A stretch of DNA of 8,522 bases from JADZAA01 sp039810485 (lineage in GTDB: Bacteria > Bacteroidota > Ignavibacteria > Kapaibacteriales > UBA961): the NCBI GenBank assembly GCA_039810485.1, contig JBDHXA010000104.1, positions 1 through 8,522 on the forward strand. Direction: 5' to 3'. Shown here piece after piece: positions 1-5,898 of the stretch. The translations under genes were made by a program, and so were the position numbers. The stretch's first letter is position 1. Each line of letters begins with the position of its first letter. The notes beneath the pieces are model-generated. The model saw only the letters and a program-made list of their open reading frames with translations, had not been told where the DNA came from and made no database searches.

Positions 1-16
1 AGATAAAACAGACGAC

Positions 17-33
17 TCTCTCACTATGAGAGA
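17..33. other. Short hairpin beside the terminator
   Basis: A perfect 7-bp inverted repeat (TCTCTCA / TGAGAGA) has a 3-base loop. It lies just beyond the stronger hairpin at 44-77, seen from the glycosyltransferase gene on the minus strand, so it could be a second weak transcription stop. There is no clean T-run next to it on the plus side, and its role is unknown. Confidence 0.3.
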
Positions 34-37
34 TTGT

Positions 38-86
38 AATAAAAAGTGCGGATACAAGTTTTCTCGTATCCGCACTTGTGTTTTTT
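38..86. terminator. Bidirectional rho-independent terminator
   Basis: A perfect 12-bp stem (44-55 with 66-77; core GTGCGGATAC / GTATCCGCAC) closes a 10-base loop. An A-rich tract (41-45) precedes it and a T-run (81-86) follows it, so it can end transcripts from either side. On the minus strand it sits about 65 bases beyond the stop codon of the glycosyltransferase gene and is probably the end of that transcription unit. A plus-strand gene may lie to the left of the window. Confidence 0.75.
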
Positions 87-142
87 AGGTTGCACAATAT
101 TTAGGAAATATTTAATAAGCGACATATAGCGCTTATTCATAA

Positions 143-1015
143 TCACCGAATTTCAACGAAATCTTTAAACTCTCCTATGCGATAGCCGGTTTTTTTCTCG
201 ATATAGTCGGTAAGGCGCATTGCGAATGGCTTGGCTTGCAGGCGTGATGGATCGAATTTCGAAGTCCAATTACTATCACGATCTATTCGCTTGGACATAA
301 CTGCGGGATGAGTTTCAGCAAAGTTTTGCAGTTCATACGCTTTATATTCAAATTCATCGCTGTCTGGGATTTGTTTTGTTATCCAGTCGTCGGAATGCCA
401 TAAGCGTTGGAAACTGCGCTGTCTGTACTGTTGCACTCGCGGATGCCTCACCCAGCCGTAATGAAATATGCGAGCTTCGGTTTGTCTTGCAAGCAGTTTT
501 TTGTCCCAGCTTTTGCGAAAGCCCTGCGCATCGCCTACAGAAACAATGCCTCGCTTATTTTTAAAAGCGCGAATTTCGCGTCTGTACCATGCGCGTCCTG
601 CACCTATGTAATCGTATGAGCCGTAGAAATGACGATAGCGGAAAAGCAGTCCATCGGTTTGATTTTCTTTATCGGCGCAAGCGATTTCATTGCGTATAAT
701 ATCATAGTCATCTTCGTGAAATGCCTCGTCTGCTTGCACGTAGATACACCAATCGCCCATGCATTCTTTCAATGCTATATTGGTTTGCTGCGAGAGAATC
801 GTTCCTCCTTCTCGCAGCTGATCATCCCAAACAGTATCAATAATTCGTAGTTTCGACGAATCAATCGAGGCGACAAGATCGTGTGTTCCATCGTCGGAAG
901 CCCCAATAGCAACGACAAATTCATCACATAGCGGCAGTGCAGAGCGTATTGCTTCTGCAACCGGATAATCGAGAGAAACAGCATTGCGAACAAAAGAAAA
1001 ACCTGATATGAGCAC
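143..1015 (-). CDS. Glycosyltransferase family 2-like protein
   Basis: The product is a 290-residue cytosolic protein with no signal peptide or membrane segment, predicted to transfer sugar from a nucleotide donor, probably in cell-surface polysaccharide or glycoconjugate synthesis. The N-terminal half resembles the GT-A fold: an early ISGFSFVRNA strand (3-11), LPLCDEFVVAIGASDDGT (27-44, the nucleotide-binding strand and acidic pair) and YVQADEAFHE (92-101), in which QADE replaces the usual DxD metal motif. An HYGWVR segment (185-190) is shared by this subgroup as I recall it. The start is GTG: the reading begins directly at the conserved ISGF segment, and no Shine-Dalgarno sequence precedes it. 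It follows the epimerase gene by 38 bases on the same strand, so the two may be co-transcribed, although the functions are not obviously linked. Donor and acceptor cannot be told from the sequence. Confidence 0.85.
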   Translation of the reverse strand: MLISGFSFVRNAVSLDYPVAEAIRSALPLCDEFVVAIGASDDGTHDLVASIDSSKLRIIDTVWDDQLREGGTILSQQTNIALKECMGDWCIYVQADEAFHEDDYDIIRNEIACADKENQTDGLLFRYRHFYGSYDYIGAGRAWYRREIRAFKNKRGIVSVGDAQGFRKSWDKKLLARQTEARIFHYGWVRHPRVQQYRQRSFQRLWHSDDWITKQIPDSDEFEYKAYELQNFAETHPAVMSKRIDRDSNWTSKFDPSRLQAKPFAMRLTDYIEKKTGYRIGEFKDFVEIR

Positions 1016-1023
1016 GGTGAAGG

Positions 1024-1058
1024 GTTACAAATTACAAATTATGAATTATGAATTTATT
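1024..1058. repeat. Heptanucleotide tandem repeat
   Basis: Four units with a 7-base period can be read: gTTACAA, ATTACAA, ATTATGA, ATTATGA, then a decayed ATTTATT. The array fills nearly the whole gap between the epimerase and glycosyltransferase genes, overlaps the epimerase stop codon (1054-1056), and ends only 8 bases from the GTG start of the downstream gene. Similar AT-rich heptad repeats are known between genes in cyanobacteria and other bacteria. No function is evident. Confidence 0.6.
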
Positions 1059-1461
1059 GATTTTTGTTTTGGCATAGCTCCATCAGAACTCCGCCAGTTG
1101 ATTTAGGATGCAAGAAGCCGATGAGCATGTCATGCGCTCCTGGCTGCGCTGTTTGATTAATAAGCGTTACGCCATCATTGGAAAGGCGCTGAAGTTCGGC
1201 ATTTACATTATCAGCGGCAAATGCAATATGATGAATGCCCTCCCCGCGTTTTTCTATAAATTTGCCTATGGGAGAGTCCGTTTCGGTTGGAGCCGTAAGC
1301 TCAATTAATATTCCGGCAAGATTGAACGACGCAATTTCGACTTTTTGGTCATCTACGCGCTCGCGATGAAATTGTTCAATTCCAAATATTTTCTTGTAAA
1401 GCTCTATGGCTGATTTCAAATCACGCACCGCAATGCCTATATGATTAATGCCGTTTATCAT
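1054..1461 (-). CDS. mce: Methylmalonyl-CoA epimerase
   Basis: This 135-residue protein of the vicinal-oxygen-chelate (glyoxalase) superfamily interconverts (S)- and (R)-methylmalonyl-CoA, linking propionyl-CoA to succinyl-CoA through the B12-dependent mutase in the cytosol. It has two beta-alpha-beta-beta-beta modules, at about 4-55 and 75-130. The expected metal ligands are visible: H7 in INHIGIAV, E54 in ILIELTAP (often Gln in the family), H78 in GIHHIAF and E128 in VLMELC. E42 in VEIASF is the likely second acid/base residue. LHPKSTGGVL (117-126) is the family signature near the C terminus. Length is normal. No Shine-Dalgarno sequence precedes the ATG. The gene is transcribed away from ruvB, across an intergenic region that contains a MITE-like insertion, and the glycosyltransferase gene follows closely. 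The mutase and carboxylase genes are not in the window. Confidence 0.93.
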   Translation of the reverse strand: MINGINHIGIAVRDLKSAIELYKKIFGIEQFHRERVDDQKVEIASFNLAGILIELTAPTETDSPIGKFIEKRGEGIHHIAFAADNVNAELQRLSNDGVTLINQTAQPGAHDMLIGFLHPKSTGGVLMELCQNKNQ

Positions 1462-1602
1462 TGTAATTGCTATAGTTTAAAGATGAAGTTTCTCGAAAAT
1501 ACAAAAATCGCAACTCTGTCGAAGCGAAATGAAAATTAATCGTGCTTTATTATGCAAAAGCAATTGAACCGGCAAATTTTGAACGCGAATATTTTAGTTT
1601 CA

Positions 1603-1608
1603 ATAGAG
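1603..1608. repeat. Left copy of target-site duplication (ATAGAG)
   Basis: The 6-base ATAGAG abuts the outer end of the left terminal inverted repeat at 1609 and is repeated exactly, in the same orientation, right after the right terminal repeat. This is the pattern left by transposase-mediated insertion. Confidence 0.75.
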
Positions 1609-1625
1609 GAGCCCACTCCGAAAAG
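1609..1625 (+). repeat. Left terminal inverted repeat of the MITE
   Basis: GAGCCCACTCCGAAAAG is identical over all 17 bases to the reverse complement of 1783-1799. Homology stops abruptly on the outer side, where the direct repeat begins. Confidence 0.8.
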
Positions 1626-1782
1626 TCGGTTAATATTTCAAATCAAAGAAAGCATAGTGAAAAAGTACAGTTTTTACTCATTATATAAGAGAAAAACGGC
1701 AAAAAAGCGACTTTTTTAGCTCTTAGAAGATATGTTTTTTTGAAAAAAAGCGAATCTTTCGTCTACAGTTTTTATAAAATAC

Positions 1783-1799
1783 CTTTTCGGAGTGGGCTC
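1783..1799 (-). repeat. Right terminal inverted repeat of the MITE
   Basis: CTTTTCGGAGTGGGCTC is the exact reverse complement of 1609-1625, at a distance that defines a 191-bp element. Confidence 0.8.
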
Positions 1800-1805
1800 A
1801 TAGAG
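1800..1805. repeat. Right copy of target-site duplication (ATAGAG)
   Basis: An exact copy of 1603-1608 directly abuts the right terminal inverted repeat. Removing the element plus one copy restores a plausible continuous intergenic sequence. Confidence 0.75.
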
Positions 1806-1849
1806 TAATTTGCAATATGGCTAATGTCTCAGACACAAGGGAAAAGTCG

Positions 1850-1857
1850 TAGTTTTG
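1850..1857 (+). promoter_or_regulatory. Possible Bacteroidota-type -7 element for ruvB
   Basis: TAGTTTTG matches TAnnTTTG, the -7 box of Bacteroidota housekeeping promoters, and lies 38 bases before the ruvB ATG. No good -33 TTG box is found at the usual 19-base spacing, so the call rests on one half-site. It lies outside the MITE, about 50 bases beyond its right end. An AGGAG at 1865-1869 is 26 bases from the ATG, too far to act as a normal ribosome binding site, and would sit at the very 5' end of the transcript. Confidence 0.4.
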
Positions 1858-1895
1858 CAGTAAAAGGAGTCAAAGCAAATTCTTAAAATACTATC

Positions 1896-2921
1896 ATGGC
1901 AAAAAAAGAAATACGCAGTGAGGCGACCAGCTCTCGAATTGTCGACGATGAACAAGATATTGGATTGCGCCCTTCGTCATTCGACGAATTTACGGGACAG
2001 ACAAAAATAGTGGATAATTTGAAAGTATTTATTGCGGCAGCGCGCAATCGCGGAGAGGCATTAGACCATGTTTTGCTTACCGGACCGCCAGGGCTTGGCA
2101 AAACAACATTAAGCTATATTATTGCTCGTGAAATGGGCGCCAATATAAAAGCTACAAGCGGACCAGTATTGGAAAAGCCGGGAGATTTGGCTGGTCTTCT
2201 TACTAATTTAGAAGAAAGCGATATTTTATTTATTGATGAAATTCATCGTCTTTCGCCTATCGTGGAAGAATATCTCTATTCGGCAATGGAAGATTTTCGG
2301 TTGGACATTATGATCGACAGCGGCCCAAGCGCGCGGTCTATTCAACTGACAGTGCCGCGATTTACCTTGGTTGGCGCAACGACACGGGCAGGGCTTCTTA
2401 CAGCGCCATTGCGTTCGCGCTTTGGCGTTGTAAGCCGGTTAGATTATTATGAGCCAGCTGAATTGTTTGTTGTTGTTAAGCGTTCTGCAGGGCTTTTGGG
2501 TGTGAGCTTGGACGATGAAGGCGGCATGGAAATAGCGCGGCGCTCACGCGGAACTCCTCGAATTGCCAATCGCTTGCTTCGGCGCACACGCGATTTTGCC
2601 GAAATAAAAGGGCGCGGCATTATTACAAGAGATATTGCTCAAATGGCTTTGCAGTCCCTTGAAGTAGATGAGTTTGGATTAGATGAAATGGATAAGCGCA
2701 TCTTGCTGACAATCATTGAAAAATTCAATGGGGGCCCAGTTGGTGTTGGAACTGTAGCCGTGGCCGTAGGCGAAGAATCAGGCACGATAGAAGAAGTGTA
2801 CGAACCGTTCTTAATTCAACAAGGATTCATTCACCGAACGCCTCGAGGACGAGAAGCAACCGAGCTTGCTTACCGTCATTTTGGCTTCTCGCGCAACAAG
2901 GCAGATTCCCTTTTTGGATAG
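1896..2921 (+). CDS. ruvB: Holliday junction branch migration helicase RuvB
   Basis: This 341-residue AAA+ ATPase forms the hexameric motor that, with RuvA, drives branch migration of Holliday junctions during recombinational repair. The N-terminal LRPSSFDEFTGQ segment (24-35) is typical. Walker A is GPPGLGKT (63-70), Walker B is LFIDE (111-115), sensor 1 is within VGATTRAG (159-166), the arginine finger region is LRSRFG (172-177), and sensor 2 lies in RGTPRIANR (218-226). The C-terminal winged-helix DNA-binding domain runs from about 260 to 335 and ends with the conserved TPRGREATELAYRHFG (315-330). Length is standard. The ATG is the first possible start, because an in-frame TAA lies 12 bases upstream. 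It is convergent with the flavin-reductase-like gene, with only 10 bases between the stop codons and no obvious terminator. Confidence 0.98.
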   Translation: MAKKEIRSEATSSRIVDDEQDIGLRPSSFDEFTGQTKIVDNLKVFIAAARNRGEALDHVLLTGPPGLGKTTLSYIIAREMGANIKATSGPVLEKPGDLAGLLTNLEESDILFIDEIHRLSPIVEEYLYSAMEDFRLDIMIDSGPSARSIQLTVPRFTLVGATTRAGLLTAPLRSRFGVVSRLDYYEPAELFVVVKRSAGLLGVSLDDEGGMEIARRSRGTPRIANRLLRRTRDFAEIKGRGIITRDIAQMALQSLEVDEFGLDEMDKRILLTIIEKFNGGPVGVGTVAVAVGEESGTIEEVYEPFLIQQGFIHRTPRGREATELAYRHFGFSRNKADSLFG

Positions 2922-2931
2922 ATAAATATTT

Positions 2932-3780
2932 TTAATCGCAGCGCAGCAAAATTTGCCATGCTGATTCAACGTTTCCCAGCGACAGCAGAATTTTGGCTGC
3001 GTCAAAATGTTCTTCAGGCAAATCGTTTGGGCGAGAGTATGACACATCGAGAGTAGGCAACGATTCTACGCCGGCAAGCTTTGCAAGCTCGGCTCCGTTA
3101 AGATGCGAGCTGGTTCGAATAAAATCCGGTAAAACATCAAAGCCAATGCCCGCATTTTTTGGCTTTTTTATTTCAAAAATTGCATCGCCGGAAGCGCGGC
3201 AATACCAATTATTTCCCATGCGTCCTACAAGGTCGATTCGTTGCGGATCAATTGCATTATTCACAATTACTTCCTCGGCAATATGCACACGATGAGCTTC
3301 AAGTATTAGAATGGTGCCATTGCCTCCAATATCGCGTCGAATGGGAATATGTTCGACTAAAGTGCATTCCATACTAAAAGGCGACTCCGCCACAAGCGGC
3401 GCAGCTACTGTCTCTGAAGCCCTTTTTGTAAATCCTGATTTGACAAATTCATCCACTCCCGGCGGATATTCGCCCGAAGCGAGATTAGCTTGCTCTGCCA
3501 TGGCAAAAGTTATAGCATTTACTGTACATTGTCCGGTCTCAAGAATATTCACATAGGTGTCTTTGGCTATACCGGTACGTGCTGCAATAGCAGGACCAAT
3601 GATAATTGTAGGCGGCTTGGATGAATAAGCATTAAAGAAACTGAAAGGAGAAAGATTGACATTGCCATCTTTGTCGCAGCTTGCCACAAATGCAATTGGA
3701 CGCGGAGCAATGCCGCCAAGCAATAACTGGTGCATATCGCGATGAGGTATCGCGCCCGGAATAATTGTGCGAAAATTCAT
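2932..3780 (-). CDS. Flavin reductase-like (FMN-binding split barrel) protein
   Basis: The product is a 282-residue cytosolic protein of the flavin reductase-like/DIM6-NTAB family. The family signature PRPIAFVASCDKDGNVNLSP (26-45), followed by FSFFNAYSSKPP (46-57), gives the FMN-binding split-barrel core, spanning roughly residues 15-170. The later CTLVEHIPI segment (139-147) and the YCRASGD segment (193-199) belong to the same fold region or its extension. Such proteins bind FMN and either reduce it with NAD(P)H or use it in redox chemistry; the substrate here is unknown. The C-terminal ~80 residues extend beyond the minimal domain, as in the longer members of the family. The ATG is not preceded by a Shine-Dalgarno sequence. 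A pair of direct repeats lies 17 bases upstream of the start and may be regulatory. It is convergent with ruvB and shares the strand of queA, 116 bases downstream of it. Confidence 0.85.
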   Translation of the reverse strand: MNFRTIIPGAIPHRDMHQLLLGGIAPRPIAFVASCDKDGNVNLSPFSFFNAYSSKPPTIIIGPAIAARTGIAKDTYVNILETGQCTVNAITFAMAEQANLASGEYPPGVDEFVKSGFTKRASETVAAPLVAESPFSMECTLVEHIPIRRDIGGNGTILILEAHRVHIAEEVIVNNAIDPQRIDLVGRMGNNWYCRASGDAIFEIKKPKNAGIGFDVLPDFIRTSSHLNGAELAKLAGVESLPTLDVSYSRPNDLPEEHFDAAKILLSLGNVESAWQILLRCD

Positions 3781-3796
3781 AGTCAGCTTCTAAGAT

Positions 3797-3830
3797 GTTA
3801 TAGTGATTTTATTTGCGTTATAGTGAGTTT
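3797..3830. repeat. Direct repeat pair, 20-bp period, before the flavin reductase gene
   Basis: GTTATAGTGATTTT (3797-3810) and GTTATAGTGAGTTT (3817-3830) match at 13 of 14 positions. Their start-to-start distance is exactly 20 bases, about two helical turns, so both would face the same side of the DNA. The nearer copy is 16 bases from the minus-strand start codon at 3780. Read on the gene's own strand, each unit contains CACTATAAC, so they could also be duplicated -10-like sequences. An operator or promoter role is inferred only from position and phasing. Confidence 0.45.
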
Positions 3831-3840
3831 AATTAGTTCA

Positions 3841-3862
3841 ATCAACTGAGTTTACAGTTGAT
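3841..3862 (-). terminator. Weak hairpin downstream of queA
   Basis: A perfect 8-bp inverted repeat (ATCAACTG / CAGTTGAT) has a 6-base loop and lies 34 bases after the queA stop codon in the direction of transcription. No proper T-run follows, so if it terminates transcription it does so weakly. It could instead be a regulator-binding dyad for the next gene. Confidence 0.3.
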
Positions 3863-3896
3863 AATTTGTTAATGATATAAAAAAGATATTAAAGTA

Positions 3897-5144
3897 TTAT
3901 CGCCAAAAGAGGCATGCGTCGCCATAACTTAAAAAACGGTAATCATACTGAAGTGCTTCGTTATAAACTGAGCGCCAGAAATCGCTGCCGAGAAACGCCG
4001 CCGCCAAGAGCAGCAATGTGCTTCCCGGCTGATGAAAATTGGTGATTAACCCATTTGCCGTGCCAAAATGATATTTCGGTGCAATCAGGAGAGAAGTAGT
4101 GCCGTTGATTATATCCATATTTCGCTCTTCAGCCCATTGTATTACCGCGCGTAAAGCTTCGAAAGCAGGTTGATACGTTTTTTTTGAAGTGTATGGCATC
4201 CATTGATCTACAATAATTCGGTCGCAATCTTCACCGATACGATTTTCAAGCAGTTCGACACCAAACCAATACAGAGATTCTAATGTGCGAAGCGATGTTG
4301 TACCAATGCAAACCACAGGCATTTTTTTTTCAAAATGATTGGTGATACGACGTAATTCAGTTATTGTTATTTGTATTTTTTCTGAATGCATTTCTATATC
4401 ATTTACCTTGTCGACTGTGATTGGTTTGAACGTTCCAAGTCCGACATTCAATGTGAGTTCAGCACGAGAAATTCCATTTTTTTCTAATTTGTCGAGAATA
4501 TCGGAAGTAAAGTGCAGTCCTGCTGTCGGAGCGGCAACAGAGCCAAGCTCGCGCGCATATACAGTTTGATAGCGTTCAATATCCGAAACATCAGCCGACC
4601 GCTTAATATAAGGCGGCAGCGGCATTGTTCCTAACTTTGACAGCAATTCGCCGAATGTTAATTCTGACGGCTGCCACTGAAATTCAATAATGGCTTCGCA
4701 GTTATATGCATTGCAAATTACTGCCGTAAAAGATAATTGCTCTGATTTGCCTTTAAGCTGCATCCCTGCATGCATTTTCCTTCCGCCTAATAAGCATCGC
4801 CATCGGCCTGTGCTGCATTGCCTTAGCTCGTCGAATACTGATGCGTCGCCAGCCGGTTCAAGCAAAAAAATCTCAACTGTGCCTCCGGTTGGCTTTTGCG
4901 CTTGAATACGCGCGGGAATTACCTTAGTATTATTGGTAATCAAGAGAGTATTTTCAGGCAAGAGCACTGGCAATTCTGAAAATATATGGTGCGATATTTC
5001 GCGTTCGTTTGCCTTTGCAGCTAGCAAGCGGCTGCTTTCACGTTTTGCAGCAGGATGCGCAGCTATGCGATTTGGAGGAAGCTCGTATGTATAATCTTTT
5101 GTGGATAGAAAATTGTTGTCTGTAATGAGCAAATTATCAAACAT
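3897..5144 (-). CDS. queA: S-adenosylmethionine:tRNA ribosyltransferase-isomerase QueA
   Basis: QueA moves the ribosyl part of SAM onto 7-aminomethyl-7-deazaguanine in the anticodon wobble position of tRNAs, making epoxyqueuosine, the penultimate step of queuosine synthesis. I start it at the ATG at 5144, giving 415 residues. The frame is open to an upstream ATG at 5213, but those 23 extra residues are hydrophobic filler that a cytosolic enzyme would not carry. Motifs in the 415-residue numbering: DYTYELPPNRIAAHP (17-31), ITNNTKVIPAR (69-79), GTMPLPPYIKR (172-182), SVAAPTAGLHFT (202-213), LNVGLGTFKPI (232-242), IGTTSLRTLES (280-290), ITNFHQPGSTLLLL (367-380) and YRFLSYGDA (402-410). It is longer than the E. 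coli enzyme (about 356 residues). No Shine-Dalgarno sequence is seen. The restriction-modification remnant lies directly upstream on the same strand. Confidence 0.96.
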   Translation of the reverse strand: MFDNLLITDNNFLSTKDYTYELPPNRIAAHPAAKRESSRLLAAKANEREISHHIFSELPVLLPENTLLITNNTKVIPARIQAQKPTGGTVEIFLLEPAGDASVFDELRQCSTGRWRCLLGGRKMHAGMQLKGKSEQLSFTAVICNAYNCEAIIEFQWQPSELTFGELLSKLGTMPLPPYIKRSADVSDIERYQTVYARELGSVAAPTAGLHFTSDILDKLEKNGISRAELTLNVGLGTFKPITVDKVNDIEMHSEKIQITITELRRITNHFEKKMPVVCIGTTSLRTLESLYWFGVELLENRIGEDCDRIIVDQWMPYTSKKTYQPAFEALRAVIQWAEERNMDIINGTTSLLIAPKYHFGTANGLITNFHQPGSTLLLLAAAFLGSDFWRSVYNEALQYDYRFLSYGDACLFWR

Positions 5145-5210
5145 TATTATGAATTGCAAATAAAGTAAGAAAATCAATCTAAAAAGCAAAGATGCTTCAA
5201 AAATGCCAAT

Positions 5211-5237
5211 CAAATATTAAAAACGTTTAAATATTTG
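5211..5237 (-). terminator. AT-rich inverted repeat between the nuclease remnant and queA
   Basis: CAAATATT (5211-5218) pairs exactly with AATATTTG (5230-5237) around an 11-base loop. In the minus-strand direction it lies 20 bases after the stop codon of the nuclease gene and is followed by a loose T-rich stretch. Its AT-only stem makes it a poor terminator; it might equally belong to the queA promoter region. Confidence 0.25.
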
Positions 5238-5256
5238 TAATAATTATAATTAGAAT

Positions 5257-5898
5257 TTATCTATTGTTGTTAATCTCAATTTCCAAAGCATTAAAATCAT
5301 TGTAAAACCTTGTGTTAAATATAGAATAATCATATCCTATGCTTGTTGTGCTCTTTTTTAAAACAATTCCGTTTGTTGTGATTGGCAATTCAGTTTTTTG
5401 ATTATCTGTGATCTGATACGTATCTAAATTGATATTATCAAATATTTCAACATCTTTTGTATTAAGAATGTAATAATGGCATATTTTTTCTTTTAAATCA
5501 TTAAAAATAGCAATCCAAACATAAAACACTTCTTTGCCCATGTAGTAACGAATCTTAGGATGGAAACTAAATTTTCTTATGTTAGGTTTTTCTGTCTTTA
5601 TACCCTCGGATGTTTTTACTTGTAAATATCGAGAAATAACTTCTAATTTGGTCATTTTACAATGCTCGCATAGATTAGTAACGCATTTAACTTTTTTATC
5701 ATTTCGAACGGCATACCGAACAAATTGACTGCTATATTTATTGTATACTGCACAATAATATTTGGTAATTTTGAAATCTATACCTTCATCAATATACGCT
5801 CTATGAACTTGTCATCCAAGCTCGTGTAATTCCATTGCTAATCGCATTTCTCCATATAGGCCTATCACTTGCTTTTTCTTATCGTCCAACTCGCTCAT
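5257..5898 (-). pseudogene. PD-(D/E)XK-type restriction endonuclease gene, interrupted by in-frame TGA
   Basis: Read continuously from an ATG at 5898 this is a 213-codon frame with one stop, TGA at codon 29 (5814-5812). Both sides read as one protein: helix GEMRLAMELHELG, then [stop] QVHRAYIDEGIDF, then YLQVKTS. E17, D41 and Q93-x-K95 fit the acidic-helix, D and (E/Q)xK pattern of PD-(D/E)XK nucleases, and the position after HELG is very commonly Trp in such proteins, so TGG to TGA is the likely lesion. A Cys cluster (C72, C77, C80; possibly C49) precedes QVK, and HPKIRYYMGKEVFYVWIAI follows (113-131). The start overlaps the methyltransferase stop as ATGA, the usual coupling of a methylase and its nuclease. 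Without readthrough only a 28-residue peptide results. Restart at Met82 (5655) would give 132 residues lacking D41, so probably inactive. The cognate-restriction-enzyme role is inferred from motif plus context. A sequencing error is possible. Confidence 0.75.

Larger units (their letters stand above)
1609..1799. mobile_element. MITE-like non-autonomous transposable element, 191 bp
   Basis: The element is bounded by perfect 17-bp terminal inverted repeats, GAGCCCACTCCGAAAAG at 1609-1625 and its reverse complement at 1783-1799, and flanked by a perfect 6-bp direct repeat ATAGAG (1603-1608 and 1800-1805). The interior is AT-rich, has no meaningful reading frame, and contains a small 7-bp stem with a 3-base loop (1701-1717). 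Size, ends, target duplication and lack of a transposase all fit a miniature inverted-repeat transposable element mobilised by an insertion sequence elsewhere in the genome. It sits between the divergent mce and ruvB genes, 96 bases before the ruvB start. I cannot assign the parent IS family from memory; comparing the 17-bp end against IS terminal repeats would settle it. Confidence 0.8.

Noticed and set aside
1609..1799. The 17-bp inverted repeat as a terminator or long hairpin operator
   Set aside because: The arms are 157 bases apart and flanked by an exact 6-base direct repeat, which is expected for transposition but not for a terminator or operator.
1865..1869. AGGAG as the ruvB ribosome binding site
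   Set aside because: It lies 26 bases from the ATG, and an in-frame stop (1884-1886) prevents an earlier start, so it cannot position the ribosome for this gene.
5145..5213. Upstream ATG that would lengthen QueA by 23 residues
   Set aside because: The added segment is a hydrophobic, AT-rich stretch read from intergenic sequence, while the conserved QueA N terminus begins soon after the ATG at 5144. A membrane-like leader makes no sense for a cytosolic tRNA-modifying enzyme.
5257..5655. Independent 132-residue hypothetical gene starting at Met82 of the nuclease frame
   Set aside because: The same reading frame continues upstream with coherent nuclease-like sequence and a start overlapping the methyltransferase stop, so this is the 3' part of an interrupted gene.
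5812..5814. Alternative genetic code with UGA read as Trp
   Set aside because: All other Trp residues in the window (about 29) use TGG, and the glycosyltransferase and methyltransferase genes end naturally at TGA. A single internal TGA is better explained by mutation or sequencing error.
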